A DNA stretch of 45,723 bases, taken from contig NZ_ANMO01000185.1 of assembly GCF_000338295.1 (NCBI RefSeq), positions 1-45,723 on the forward strand, given 5' to 3'. The position numbers were made by a program, and so were the translations under genes. Positions 10,101-18,135 of this stretch are shown here, one piece after another (position 1 is the first letter of the stretch; every line of letters starts with the position of its first letter). This stretch comes from Rhodopirellula europaea 6C. GTDB taxonomy: Bacteria; Planctomycetota; Planctomycetia; Pirellulales; Pirellulaceae. The notes beneath the pieces are model-generated. The model did no database searches, was not told the DNA's origin, and saw only the letters and a program-made list of their open reading frames with translations.

Positions 10101-10172
10101 AGCAAGCCCATCAATGTCAATCAACGCATTGGCATCGTTGAGGGATTGGAAGAACCGTTCGAAGATCGGTGA
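7107..10172 (+). CDS. TPR / FG-GAP (VCBS) / ASPIC-UnbV lipoprotein
   Basis: A 1021-residue predicted lipoprotein: after a long N-terminus the hydrophobic run LALLCLCCWIGC ends at lipid-attachable Cys41. Tetratricopeptide-like helices follow (about residues 60-450, e.g. GRLSEAIKLLDELIATKPSD). Next come several FG-GAP/VCBS calcium-binding blades such as LDFDADGRVDLYF, DWNQDGWPDLLLANFG and DFDRDGRLD. The C-terminus is an ASPIC/UnbV (CRTAC1-like) domain, seen as DAIGARVELTAGDRVW, AGDGYACRNEAILHLGLG and ITVQWPSG. Such proteins are probably beta-propellers facing the periplasm or exterior; substrates are unknown. The ATG at 7107 places the signal correctly; 54 upstream in-frame codons overlap the hairpin and look non-coding. 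Only the domain architecture is well supported. Confidence 0.85.
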   Translation: MQPLILLTNFAKATFSRPTTLDRRCGGGCLALLCLCCWIGCKPSTPANSFVSDDESKSTVSQPLSLREQIAQQVRDGRLSEAIKLLDELIATKPSDEIALASQAASLAFEAGDASEAMRRLRELIQAHPQNVELRRDYAGLLAQRGYRFDANEQYRLLAGRVVLSPPELIGLIYPHRPQVNFESKPDIADQDAVDRKGVLSVVAALRSRGDLQEAIEVLANSAEVKRDDPAAVAMLGWLYASAQQESSWIDWAIEANVKRLRRYPAYWLAWGTALRDGVLSSQTEVTQADFDRRNDFAARCFLEAIRREPHSQVAWDSLSAALDVLGAEAGANSAKQRTLEDARERLDERLLQLDETQWLANQLWNAQSNPMSRQEQAEMFDRLADMLWKQGCLGESLGWKTLLASMHPIKDWSTLRRTTQETFAKHPKGIDEQVLLVGLEPKQFADQSSVWMEALAKRSRSETPAGSESPTRVESTQARLVNVASEMGIHFQWFNAVDPVESEFRLHEPLGGGVACLDFDADGRVDLYFNQASGEATKRAGVKANALYRHLDGMFTDIVDASMSGDRGYGHGVTAGDWNQDGWPDLLLANFGENALLINQADGTFEKHLLSELSETESVSSESFTLSAAIADVTGDNLPDIVEINYVDDPAVRKPIERNPDGTPVKLPGPLHFQPALSEVFVSGGKGAGRRQSLGDSEQARSTGMGVMIADIDQKPGNEIFVANDQRANHLWFHSGEANGEQWWQNQAAIRGVAVGPGGDKNACMGIAMADFNGDQKLDLHVSNFYDEWANHFCQTSVGMFADRAVAFGIDQLTSRTTGFGVQALDYDNNGWIDLLVANGHVEDLTERGTPFGMKTQLLVNQGNRFELAKMDDPDGEWGRERLGRGVATCDFDRDGRLDAAVTYADSAAELLRNETEAVGNYVQLRLIGTRSERDAIGARVELTAGDRVWTSAVTAGDGYACRNEAILHLGLGDVATLDSITVQWPSGEVQRWEAIESKPINVNQRIGIVEGLEEPFEDR

Positions 10173-10240
10173 CAGAGAATTCAGCGGCTTCTGTTTCGCT
10201 CGTTGAGCTGGGCTTGAGCCTCTGCCATTGATTCAGGCAC

Positions 10241-11191
10241 TCATTTTGCCGCGGCTTGTTCAGCCGCGAAAGCTCGCAAGGCTTTGGGCAATGGGAATTG
10301 CACGTCTTCTTCTCGGACGACTTGTGTGTCCACTGATGCATCGAAGTTTTCTTTCAGCCAATCGATGGTCGCCTGAACCACCGATTCGGGAGCACTTGCA
10401 CCAGCGGTGATTAGCACTCGGTCGTCGTCAGAAAACTGATCGACCGCGAGGTCTTGTGGTCCATCGACCAGCATCGCACGTTTGCCTTGTTCAGCCGCCA
10501 GTTCGCGAAGTCGTTGACTGTTGCTGCTGTTTTGGCTGCCGAGGACAACGATGATGTCGGCATCTTCGCGGAGCAGTTTGACGGCTTCCTGCCGGTTTTG
10601 GGTCGCGTAACAGATGTCGTCTTTCGGCGGCGAATGAATTTCAGGGAACCGTTCGCGAAGTCGTCGGATGACACGTCCGGCATCATCGACCGACAGGGTT
10701 GTTTGGGTGAGGTAGGCCAGTTGAGTGCCTGGTGCGAATTCCAATCGATCGACGTCGGATTCATCTTCGACCAACACGATCGCTTCGGGTGCTTCGCCCA
10801 TCGTGCCGAGCACTTCATCGTGACCTTCGTGTCCGATCAAGATGATTGTGTACCCGGCTTTGGCATACTTGATCGCCTCCAAGTGCACTTTGGTAACCAA
10901 TGGACAGGTAGCATCGAGTGCATGCAACTTGCGAGCTTGGGCAGCCTTTCGAACCTCCGGCGACACGCCGTGCGCAGAGAACAGCAACACGCCGCCTTCG
11001 GGGACTTCGTCGATCGTATCGACAAAGACAGCCCCTTTTTCGCGAAAAGTCTTGACCACGAACTGGTTGTGGACGATCTCGTGATAAACGTAGATCGGTG
11101 GACCAAATTTTTTCAGTGTCAGGTCCAGCGAATCAATTGCCATGTTAACCCCGGCACAGAAACCTCGGGGAGCCGCCAAAATGATTTTCAT
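10241..11191 (-). CDS. ispH: 4-hydroxy-3-methylbut-2-enyl diphosphate reductase IspH
   Basis: IspH (LytB), 316 residues, is the last enzyme of the MEP pathway. It reduces HMBPP to isopentenyl and dimethylallyl diphosphate using an iron-sulfur cluster. The three cluster cysteines are C12 (PRGFCAGV), C96 (DATCPLV) and C194 (DICYATQNRQ). Other family motifs are the HEIVHN and SAHGVSP runs. The C-terminus ends with a short Ala/Lys tail. The ATG at 11191 gives the canonical MKIILAAPRGFCAGV; a TTG three codons upstream is also in frame. It diverges from the squalene genes hpnCDE, which use the isoprenoids it makes. Confidence 0.96.
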   Translation of the reverse strand: MKIILAAPRGFCAGVNMAIDSLDLTLKKFGPPIYVYHEIVHNQFVVKTFREKGAVFVDTIDEVPEGGVLLFSAHGVSPEVRKAAQARKLHALDATCPLVTKVHLEAIKYAKAGYTIILIGHEGHDEVLGTMGEAPEAIVLVEDESDVDRLEFAPGTQLAYLTQTTLSVDDAGRVIRRLRERFPEIHSPPKDDICYATQNRQEAVKLLREDADIIVVLGSQNSSNSQRLRELAAEQGKRAMLVDGPQDLAVDQFSDDDRVLITAGASAPESVVQATIDWLKENFDASVDTQVVREEDVQFPLPKALRAFAAEQAAAK

Positions 11192-11271
11192 GGGTGTCAA
11201 TTTTTGAGGTCGCTGACGGCGTCAAGACGCGATCGCTCAGCGGGTTTGTTCTTGAGGAGTTGGTCATCCGC

Positions 11272-11277
11272 TAGAAT
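11272..11277 (+). promoter_or_regulatory. Possible -10 box (TAGAAT) for hpnCDE
   Basis: TAGAAT lies on the plus strand in the ispH/hpnC divergent intergenic region. The hexamer 17 bases upstream is TTCTTG, a poor -35. Transcription from here would start near 11284, ahead of either candidate hpnC start. Weak evidence. Confidence 0.25.
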
Positions 11278-11432
11278 AACCGCAGAAGCCCCAAAACGTC
11301 CAACGGCCCAACTTTTGTTGACTTCAATCAGGTACCTCGTTGCCCCCAGCCACTGCCTTCGACCGCACGGATGAGCCCAATCGAGGATCAGGTTGCGCAG
11401 AATCAGATCGCTCGGAGTCGCGACACACCGAG

Positions 11433-12401
11433 GTGGGGCTTTCGGATGGAAATCGCACCTTCATCATCCACGGCGAAGACGGACGCGGATGTTTCCGGGA
11501 TGGTTTAGCGGATTCGCGGGCCGAATGTCGGGCGATCGCGAAAGCGAGTCGGGAGAATTTTCTGGTGGCGACCTGTTTGCTACCGCGGGCCATTCGGCAG
11601 CCTTTCTACGATTTATATGCCTTTTGCCGCACGGCGGACGATCTTGCCGATGAGTCGGGCACGCCAGAAAAAGCCGTTTTCGCGTTGGCTGAGTATCGAC
11701 GGGCGGTTGCGGCGATGTATTCCGACGAACGACAAGATGGACAAATTGCCGGCATCTTTGTGGCGTTGGCGGACACGGTGCGCCGTTACTCGATTCCGCG
11801 ACAGCTGCTGGATGATCTCTTGGACGCTTTCGTCCAAGATCAATCGATCGTGCGTTACCGCGACGAAGAGCAATTGCTTGATTATTGTCGCCGGTCGGCC
11901 AATCCGGTCGGGCGAATGATTCTACGACTCGCGGATGCGGATAGCGATGAAAACGTGTTGTTGTCAGACGAAATTTGCACGGCGCTGCAGTTGGTGAATT
12001 TCTGGCAAGATGTTTCGCGGGACCGGCTGATCGGTCGGGTGTATATCCCTGAGTCGATCATGCATCGGTTTGGATTCGAAGACGAAACCATCCGCCGGGG
12101 ATTGGATTCGGGGAAGACCACTCCAGAGGAAGTTCGTGTTGCGATTAAGTTTTTGTGCAAGCGAACGCAAGAACGCTTTCACCGAGGGATGCCTTTGGTG
12201 GATCAGGTCCCGGGTTGGCTGAGTGCGGACTTGAAGCTTTTCGTTGAGGGCGGTCTGGCAACCGTCGACGCGATCGAGGCAATTGATTTTGATGTCTTGC
12301 GAGTTCGGCCGGTTGTTCGTCGTTCGACGCAATTGCGATTGCTCGGTCGAGCGATGTGGCAACGGTGTTGGTCAGGACGTGTCGGTGGGGGAACATCGTG
12401 A
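11433..12401 (+). CDS. hpnC: Squalene synthase-like protein HpnC
   Basis: A trans-isoprenyl diphosphate synthase of the squalene/phytoene synthase family. In the HpnCDE route HpnD makes presqualene diphosphate from two farnesyl diphosphates, HpnC converts it to hydroxysqualene and HpnE reduces that to squalene. The first Asp-rich motif is FCRTADDLADE and the second is NFWQDVSRDRLIGRVYIP. Assignment as HpnC rests on gene order and general similarity. The start is uncertain. GTG at 11433 (322 residues) gives a short N-terminus before the conserved AIAKASRENF helix. The frame is open to a TTG at 11340, which would add 31 Arg/Ser/Asp-rich residues. There is no in-frame ATG upstream of the conserved part. 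The stop overlaps the hpnD start (TGATG). Confidence 0.88.
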   Translation: MGLSDGNRTFIIHGEDGRGCFRDGLADSRAECRAIAKASRENFLVATCLLPRAIRQPFYDLYAFCRTADDLADESGTPEKAVFALAEYRRAVAAMYSDERQDGQIAGIFVALADTVRRYSIPRQLLDDLLDAFVQDQSIVRYRDEEQLLDYCRRSANPVGRMILRLADADSDENVLLSDEICTALQLVNFWQDVSRDRLIGRVYIPESIMHRFGFEDETIRRGLDSGKTTPEEVRVAIKFLCKRTQERFHRGMPLVDQVPGWLSADLKLFVEGGLATVDAIEAIDFDVLRVRPVVRRSTQLRLLGRAMWQRCWSGRVGGGTS

Positions 12402-13417
12402 TGACATCTGATCGCAAACAACTGATATCCAGCTACGCAGCGGTGCGACGAATCTCTCGTCGCTCGGGGAGCAGCTTTTACCGATCGTTTTGGTTGTTGC
12501 CACGGGCGAAGCGGGATGCGATGTCCGCTTTGTATGCTTTCGCACGTGTGACCGATGACTTAGGAGACTGCGACGAACCGCTTGCTTTACGAAGGAGATG
12601 GCTGCAGTGGTGGCGACAAACCACCGCGATGAATTTGATTGGAGAAGGCAGCCAGCCGATTCGATTGGCAGATGGTGTTGAGGACATGTCATCTACTTCG
12701 TCAGTCGATCTGGTTCGACACGCCACGGAGATCATGCCAGCACTGCGACATGCGGCAGATCGTTACCAAATTCCGTCTCGCTATTTGCTGGAGATCGTCG
12801 ATGGTGTGATGGCGGACCAGCAGAAGAATCGGTTCGATACGTTCGAGCAGCTTGAGCACTATTGTTACCTGGTCGCCTCGGCGGTCGGGATCGCGTGTCT
12901 GCATATTTGGGGCTTCCGTTCGCCGTTGCCGATGCAGGCCGCCGTGGATTGTGGTTTGGCATTTCAGTTGACCAACATTCTGCGAGATGTCAGTGAAGAT
13001 GCTGCTCGCGGCCGGATCTATCTTCCACGCCAGCACTACGAGCAACATGGTTTAGAGGAAGATGACCTGTTGAACCCGAGGAAAGACGCGAGACTGCGGT
13101 GTTTGTTGCTGGACGAAACCCGTCGCGCGGCGGAGTTGTTCGGGTCGGGATGGCGTGTTTGGGATTCTTTGCACGATGATGGTCGCCCAATGTTCAGCAT
13201 GATGTGGCGAACGTATCGGAAACTTTTGCAGCGAATTATTGACGATCCGGATGCGGTGGTTTCACGCCGTGTTTCGCTCGGAATGTGGGATCGAATCGGC
13301 ATTGTGTCTCATCATTTTGTAGGACCTTTGTACCGAGGTTTGCCCGTGCCACCATTGGAGTTAATGGCGGTTAAAGACGCAATTTCGACTTCGACTCGTG
13401 GTGACGAACCGGTATGA
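12401..13417 (+). CDS. hpnD: Presqualene diphosphate synthase HpnD
   Basis: A 338-residue squalene/phytoene synthase family enzyme, expected to condense two farnesyl diphosphates to presqualene diphosphate. The metal-binding motifs are FARVTDDLGD near residue 45-54 and NILRDVSEDAARGRIYLP near 200-217. The ATG at 12401 shares one base with the hpnC stop; a GTG directly before it is possible. An alternative ATG at 12356 lies within hpnC and is less likely. The stop overlaps the hpnE ATG (ATGA), so all three genes look translationally coupled. Confidence 0.92.
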   Translation: MTSDRKQLISSYAAVRRISRRSGSSFYRSFWLLPRAKRDAMSALYAFARVTDDLGDCDEPLALRRRWLQWWRQTTAMNLIGEGSQPIRLADGVEDMSSTSSVDLVRHATEIMPALRHAADRYQIPSRYLLEIVDGVMADQQKNRFDTFEQLEHYCYLVASAVGIACLHIWGFRSPLPMQAAVDCGLAFQLTNILRDVSEDAARGRIYLPRQHYEQHGLEEDDLLNPRKDARLRCLLLDETRRAAELFGSGWRVWDSLHDDGRPMFSMMWRTYRKLLQRIIDDPDAVVSRRVSLGMWDRIGIVSHHFVGPLYRGLPVPPLELMAVKDAISTSTRGDEPV

Positions 13418-14865
13418 CGTGTCGTGTTGTCATTGTCGGAGGAGGAATTGCTGGACTATCCGCGGCCGAAGCACTTTCGCGGTCCGGTATTTTTCGCCGC
13501 GGTGAATTGCAGGTCGTGGTGGCGGAATCGCGACGTGAAACGGGAGGGAGAGCGGGATCGTTCGTTGAGTCAAGTTCTGGTCAAACGGTGGACTACTGTC
13601 AGCACGTTGCGATGGGTTGCTGCACGACGCTGTTGGATTTGCTCGAGCGGATGAATCTGCTGCATCACTTTCAGTGCTACGACGAGCTAACGTTTTATCA
13701 TCCGGAACACGGCTTCAGCCGTTTCCGTCCAAGCCGTTGGTTGCCCCCGCCGTTGCATCTTTCGTCGGCGCTATCGTCGTTGAAGCATTTGACGAAGAAA
13801 AATCAACGCGAAATTCGGGCTGCCTTGTGGCGTTTGATGAGAACGTCCGAGTCCAATTTGATTGACGTTACCGCTTTGGTGTGGTTGCGATCCAATGGGC
13901 AGTCCGAAGAGACGCTCGAAAGATTTTGGGACGTGATTTTGGTCAGCGCGTTGGGAGACCGTCCAAAACGCGTCTCTATGGCTGCTGCCAGAAAAGTCAT
14001 GATTGACGGATTCGCCGGTGCGAGGCACGCCAGTGATGTCTGGGTGCCACGGCGTCCTTTGTCTGAAATTTTTGGCAATGAATTTCGAATATCATTGGCT
14101 CAACGTGGGATTGTTTTTGAACTGGGGCATGCTGTTCGTCAATTGAACTGGAATGCCGAATCCAACTACTGGAGCATCGAACGCTCCGGTGCCGAACCCG
14201 TCGTCGCTGAACATGTGATCGTGGCAACGCCGTGGCGAGTCAGTCGCCGGTGGTTTCCAGAGTTTTGGGGAGATCAACCGACAGAGGGACGTTCCGATCG
14301 CACTGGTCCAGCGACCGCATTCGCGTCTTCGCCGATCACCGGGGTGCATCTTTGGCTTGACCGTTCGTTGACTTCCATGCCTCATGTGGTGATGGTGGGA
14401 ACCCTGGCTCAGTGGTTCTTTCAGGACCCAATCAAAACAACCGAAGACGCGTCGCCCACAGAAGGTGTCTATCATCAAATTGTGATCAGCGGTCGACATG
14501 CCGGCAGCGATTGGCCGAAAGACAAACTGGTTTCCGAAGTGGTACGAGAACTGTCTGAGGCGTTTCCGGAAGCGGGAACGCCAAAAGTTTTGAAGAGTCG
14601 TGTGGTGACCGATCCACATGCCGTTTTTTCGGTTAGTCCAGAGACGCAAGTTCGGCGGCCCGCATCGAAGACGTCATGTCCAAGCCTTCATTTGGCCGGA
14701 GATGCGATTGCGACGGGTTGGCCCGCGACGATGGAAGGAGCGGCGATCAGCGGCCAATTGGCGGCTAAGTCGGTGTTGGACTCGTCGATTGCGAAAGTCG
14801 CTGAGGAGCTGAGTATTCCGAGAGAATTGGAGCGGGGTTGGCTGGCCCGCCGAATGATCCGGTAG
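13414..14865 (+). CDS. hpnE: Hydroxysqualene dehydroxylase HpnE
   Basis: A 483-residue FAD-dependent amine-oxidase-like protein that reduces hydroxysqualene to squalene. The N-terminal dinucleotide-binding fold is plain (VVIVGGGIAGLSAAEALS), followed by an RETGGRAGSF-type motif. The C-terminal FAD-contacting part reads LHLAGDAIATGWPATMEGAAISG. Start overlaps the hpnD stop by four bases. Squalene from this operon may feed hopanoids, sterols or the squalene-derived C30 carotenoids known from pink planctomycetes; no cyclase or desaturase is present here to decide. A small hairpin (CAGCGT/ACGCTG, 14867-14884) directly follows the stop but lacks a T-tract. Confidence 0.92.
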   Translation: MTCRVVIVGGGIAGLSAAEALSRSGIFRRGELQVVVAESRRETGGRAGSFVESSSGQTVDYCQHVAMGCCTTLLDLLERMNLLHHFQCYDELTFYHPEHGFSRFRPSRWLPPPLHLSSALSSLKHLTKKNQREIRAALWRLMRTSESNLIDVTALVWLRSNGQSEETLERFWDVILVSALGDRPKRVSMAAARKVMIDGFAGARHASDVWVPRRPLSEIFGNEFRISLAQRGIVFELGHAVRQLNWNAESNYWSIERSGAEPVVAEHVIVATPWRVSRRWFPEFWGDQPTEGRSDRTGPATAFASSPITGVHLWLDRSLTSMPHVVMVGTLAQWFFQDPIKTTEDASPTEGVYHQIVISGRHAGSDWPKDKLVSEVVRELSEAFPEAGTPKVLKSRVVTDPHAVFSVSPETQVRRPASKTSCPSLHLAGDAIATGWPATMEGAAISGQLAAKSVLDSSIAKVAEELSIPRELERGWLARRMIR

Positions 14866-14951
14866 CCAGCGTGATTGGACGCTGAGTGACTTTGTTTGCC
14901 GTGCGTCTACCCTATTGAACCGACCAACTAATTTTTTTGGAGTAAACCATT

Positions 14952-17465
14952 GTGGATCAAATGATCCCCGCATCTTTGGCTGAGCGCCGGCGTTGGGTGG
15001 TTGCACCCAATGAAACCGATCACCCACCGGGTGAGATGGTGCTTTACTGGATGCACAACGCCGTGCGGGGGCACGAGAATCCGGCTTTGGATGCTGCGAT
15101 CTGGATGGCACACAAAACCGGATTGCCACTGTTGGTTTATCACGGGTTGTCCGAAAAATATCCCTACGCATCAGACAGACATCACGCGTACATCATGCAA
15201 GGGGCGCGTGACGTCCAGCGAGAATTGCACGCTCGAGGAGTTTCCTACGCGTTTCATCTGGAACGCCACGGGCATCGTGGTCCACACCTGAGGGACTTGT
15301 GCCGCCGGGCTGCCGTGTTAGTCAGTGAGGAAATGCCCGTTGCACCAATATCATGTTGGGTTGAGCGTTTGCGCAGTTTGGTGACAACTCCGATCATGTT
15401 GGTCGACACGAGCTGCGTTGTGCCGTCTCAATTGATCGACAGCGTTCCAACGCGAGCTTTTGAGTTTCGAAGGTTGATTCAAAATGAGCTTGAGAGCCGA
15501 CTGACTCGCTCTTATGAAGAATTGCCCGCCAACCTGGTGCCATCCAAGTTCACCGAACCGTTGGGGTTTGCCCCGATCGATTTGCAGGACGTGGACTTTG
15601 CTGACTTGATCAGCCAGTGCAAGATTGATCATTCGGTCGGCCCGGTCACCGATACGCCCGGTGGGACGCGGGCTGGGTACGCTCGCTGGGATCGCTTTCG
15701 AGAAAAATCTTTGAGCCAGTACTCCCGGCAACGCAACCATCCCGACGATCCGCTTGGTGTCAGCCGCCTGAGTGGTTACTTACACTACGGGATGATCAGT
15801 CCATTCCGCATCGCGCGGGAAGCCGCTGCGATGGGTGCAAGAAAGTACGTTGACGAACTGGTCGTATGGCGTGAAATGGTGTTCCGATTTTGCCTGGAGC
15901 ATGTGGAAGACCTCGACACCATGGCCGTGTTGCCGAAATGGGCACGCGAGACGCTTGAGAAACATGCTGATGATCCTCGTGAAGAAGTTCTGGATTGGGA
16001 AACACTTGCACGAGGGAAGTCGTCGCAATCGTTGTGGAACTTGGCTCAGAAGAGTTTGCTGAGACACGGCGAGTTGCATCACAATCTGCGGATGACTTGG
16101 GGCAAAGCTTTTCTGGCAATGACATCGCAACCCTTTCAGGCACTCGCTCAGTGCATTGACTTGAATCATCGGTATGCGATCGATGGACGAAGCCCTGTCA
16201 GCTACAGCGGCATTCTGTGGTCCTTTGGTCAGTTCGATCGTCCTTCGGAACCTGAGCAACCGATTTATGGAAAGGTGCGTTCACGGCCCACTGATGAGCA
16301 CAGCAAACGCATTGATCAGGCTCAGGTGGCCGAATGGATCAACCGTCCGATGGCAGCAAATTTGCCGCGAGTCGCGATTGTGGGAGCGGGGTTGGGCGGG
16401 CTGATGGCCGCACGCACTCTGCAGGATCACGGGTTGGACGTGCGGGTGTTTGAAAAGTCACGCGGTGTTGGCGGGCGAATGGCGACGCGACGCAGCGATT
16501 CGGGTGGCGGGTTTGACCACGGTGCCCAGTACTTCACCGTTCGCGACGATCGATTTGCAAGACACGTGAGGAGTTGGATTCAACAGGGGTTGGTTGAGCC
16601 CTGGCTTCAACCGATTGTAGAACTGCAACCGGGCGGGAAGGTGGTGGAAGAGAAGTGTGGAACACCCCGGTACGTGGGGGTGCCAGGAATGAACGCGATT
16701 GGCAAGCACTTGGCAGCCGACCTCGATGTTCAGTTGCAAACGACCGTTGTTTCGTTGAACCAAGCCGGAGAACGCTGGAAGCTGCAGGTCGAGAACGCTG
16801 GTGGTTCTTCCTCCAGTGATCAAGCAACGAGTGTTGAAAGCGGTGAATTCGATTGCGTGATTATGAACTGCCCGCCTGCCCAAGCAGCCTCGTTGTTGGC
16901 AGGACACTCGGATTTGGAAGCCACTGCCAAGCAGGTAGAGATGTTGCCGTGTTGGTCCGTGATGGTTCGCGGCGAGGGTTTGTCTGACCTTGGGTTTGTG
17001 GGCGCCTTTATCAACGAAGGTCCTCTGTCATGGATTGCACGCAACGACGCGAAGCCAGGTCGCGAACGAACCGACGAATCGGCCAGTTCGTGGGTGTTGC
17101 ATGCCTCGACGGATTGGTCGCAGGAGCATCTGCAACGGCCGGCTGATTGGGTCGCGAAAGAATTGCTTGGTGCACTGGAGCAGGCGACGGGGCGACGTTT
17201 TCAGCGAGTGATCGAGAGCCAGGCTCATCGATGGCGATACGCAAATCCTGTGTCGCCGCTGGACCACGATTGTTTGTGGGACCGAACCACCGGATTGGGA
17301 GCCTGTGGTGATTGGTGTGGTGGGCCGCGAGTCGAAGGTGCCTTTCTGAGTGGGATGGCGATGGCGGGAGCGATCTTGCGGCACGCGACAATTGATCGAG
17401 CGGCTCCGGAGCGAGACGGTTTTGCTGGCGTTTCTACGCCGAAGCAAACAGTCGACGTGGTTTAG
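14952..17465 (+). CDS. Class II-like photolyase fused to a renalase-like FAD oxidoreductase
   Basis: An 837-residue two-part protein. Residues 1-465 look like a class II CPD photolyase, a light-driven flavoenzyme that splits pyrimidine dimers: YWMHNAVRGHENPALDAAIW, SRLSGYLHYGMISP, HGELHHNLRMTWGKAF, then SYSGILWSFGQFDRP and PIYGKV. After a short linker, residues 472-837 begin a new Rossmann fold (RVAIVGAGLGGLMAARTL) with GVGGRMATRR and FDHGAQYFTV. This is the signature of renalase-like NAD(P)/FAD amine-oxidase relatives, and it ends in a typical C-terminal FAD motif (GACGDWCGGPRVEGAFLSG). I use GTG 14952 because GGAG at 14939-14942 is 9 bases upstream; ATG 14961 is the alternative. The reading frame runs unbroken through the junction. 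The 3' end overlaps convergent fliO by 32 bases. The role of the second domain is unknown. Confidence 0.88.
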   Translation: MDQMIPASLAERRRWVVAPNETDHPPGEMVLYWMHNAVRGHENPALDAAIWMAHKTGLPLLVYHGLSEKYPYASDRHHAYIMQGARDVQRELHARGVSYAFHLERHGHRGPHLRDLCRRAAVLVSEEMPVAPISCWVERLRSLVTTPIMLVDTSCVVPSQLIDSVPTRAFEFRRLIQNELESRLTRSYEELPANLVPSKFTEPLGFAPIDLQDVDFADLISQCKIDHSVGPVTDTPGGTRAGYARWDRFREKSLSQYSRQRNHPDDPLGVSRLSGYLHYGMISPFRIAREAAAMGARKYVDELVVWREMVFRFCLEHVEDLDTMAVLPKWARETLEKHADDPREEVLDWETLARGKSSQSLWNLAQKSLLRHGELHHNLRMTWGKAFLAMTSQPFQALAQCIDLNHRYAIDGRSPVSYSGILWSFGQFDRPSEPEQPIYGKVRSRPTDEHSKRIDQAQVAEWINRPMAANLPRVAIVGAGLGGLMAARTLQDHGLDVRVFEKSRGVGGRMATRRSDSGGGFDHGAQYFTVRDDRFARHVRSWIQQGLVEPWLQPIVELQPGGKVVEEKCGTPRYVGVPGMNAIGKHLAADLDVQLQTTVVSLNQAGERWKLQVENAGGSSSSDQATSVESGEFDCVIMNCPPAQAASLLAGHSDLEATAKQVEMLPCWSVMVRGEGLSDLGFVGAFINEGPLSWIARNDAKPGRERTDESASSWVLHASTDWSQEHLQRPADWVAKELLGALEQATGRRFQRVIESQAHRWRYANPVSPLDHDCLWDRTTGLGACGDWCGGPRVEGAFLSGMAMAGAILRHATIDRAAPERDGFAGVSTPKQTVDVV

Positions 17466-18135
17466 AAGGGACGGGTTCGGAAGCGGCAGGCCGTTCAACG
17501 AATCCCGACGCAACTGGTTCGCGTTCGATTTGACGCATCGTTTGCTCAAAGACGGCACGAGCTTCGCCGGAACAACTTGCGATCAATTCGCGAACTTCGT
17601 CTGGATCGGTGACTTCTGAGATCGGTGTGACACCAGTCGACGTTTGGCTGAGCACGAGCACCCGACGGCCGCATTTGACTAGCAGCAGTTTGGTTCGTGG
17701 ATCGAGCATGATGTGCCCGAGAGGGCTGAGTGTGGCGGGCGAAAGCGGTTTGGATGCGGCGGAACCGCCACCGAACCGACGGCTAACCCAGACCAATCCA
17801 CAGAACAACGCGAGTACGATTGCGAGGCTCGATCCAACCGTGACCAACGGAGCGATGGTTTTCGAACGCGAAGATTCACCGTCCGGGTTGAGTTCGAGTC
17901 CGGATGTTGGACTATCGGATGGCAATTGGTAGGCGGAGGATTCTTGTTCCTCCGCACGCATTGAGAGAGCGGGGAAACCACGCCCGACGACTTTGGGTGG
18001 TTCCGGTGAAGCGTTGTGCGTAGGAAGCGTGTCGCTGAGGTAGGTCTGATCCGCGACGGCGGTTTCGCCAAAGCAAACAATCGTTATCAAAGCCAACCAC
18101 AGATGTCGATTCGTACCGGTGATGAAACGGATCAT
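17434..18135 (-). CDS. fliO: Flagellar biosynthesis protein FliO
   Basis: A 233-residue FliO/MopB-family membrane protein that helps assemble the flagellar type III export gate. It has an N-terminal signal-like segment (about 1-28). After a low-complexity periplasmic stretch comes one transmembrane helix near 97-118 (SSLAIVLALFCGLVWVSRRF). The cytoplasmic FliO domain follows: LGHIMLDPRTKLLLVKCGRRVLVL. FliO is poorly conserved, so position after fliN adds much of the support. The ATG overlaps the fliN stop by four bases. Its last 32 bases overlap the convergent photolyase-fusion gene. Confidence 0.85.
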   Translation of the reverse strand: MIRFITGTNRHLWLALITIVCFGETAVADQTYLSDTLPTHNASPEPPKVVGRGFPALSMRAEEQESSAYQLPSDSPTSGLELNPDGESSRSKTIAPLVTVGSSLAIVLALFCGLVWVSRRFGGGSAASKPLSPATLSPLGHIMLDPRTKLLLVKCGRRVLVLSQTSTGVTPISEVTDPDEVRELIASCSGEARAVFEQTMRQIEREPVASGFVERPAASEPVPSKPRRLFASA

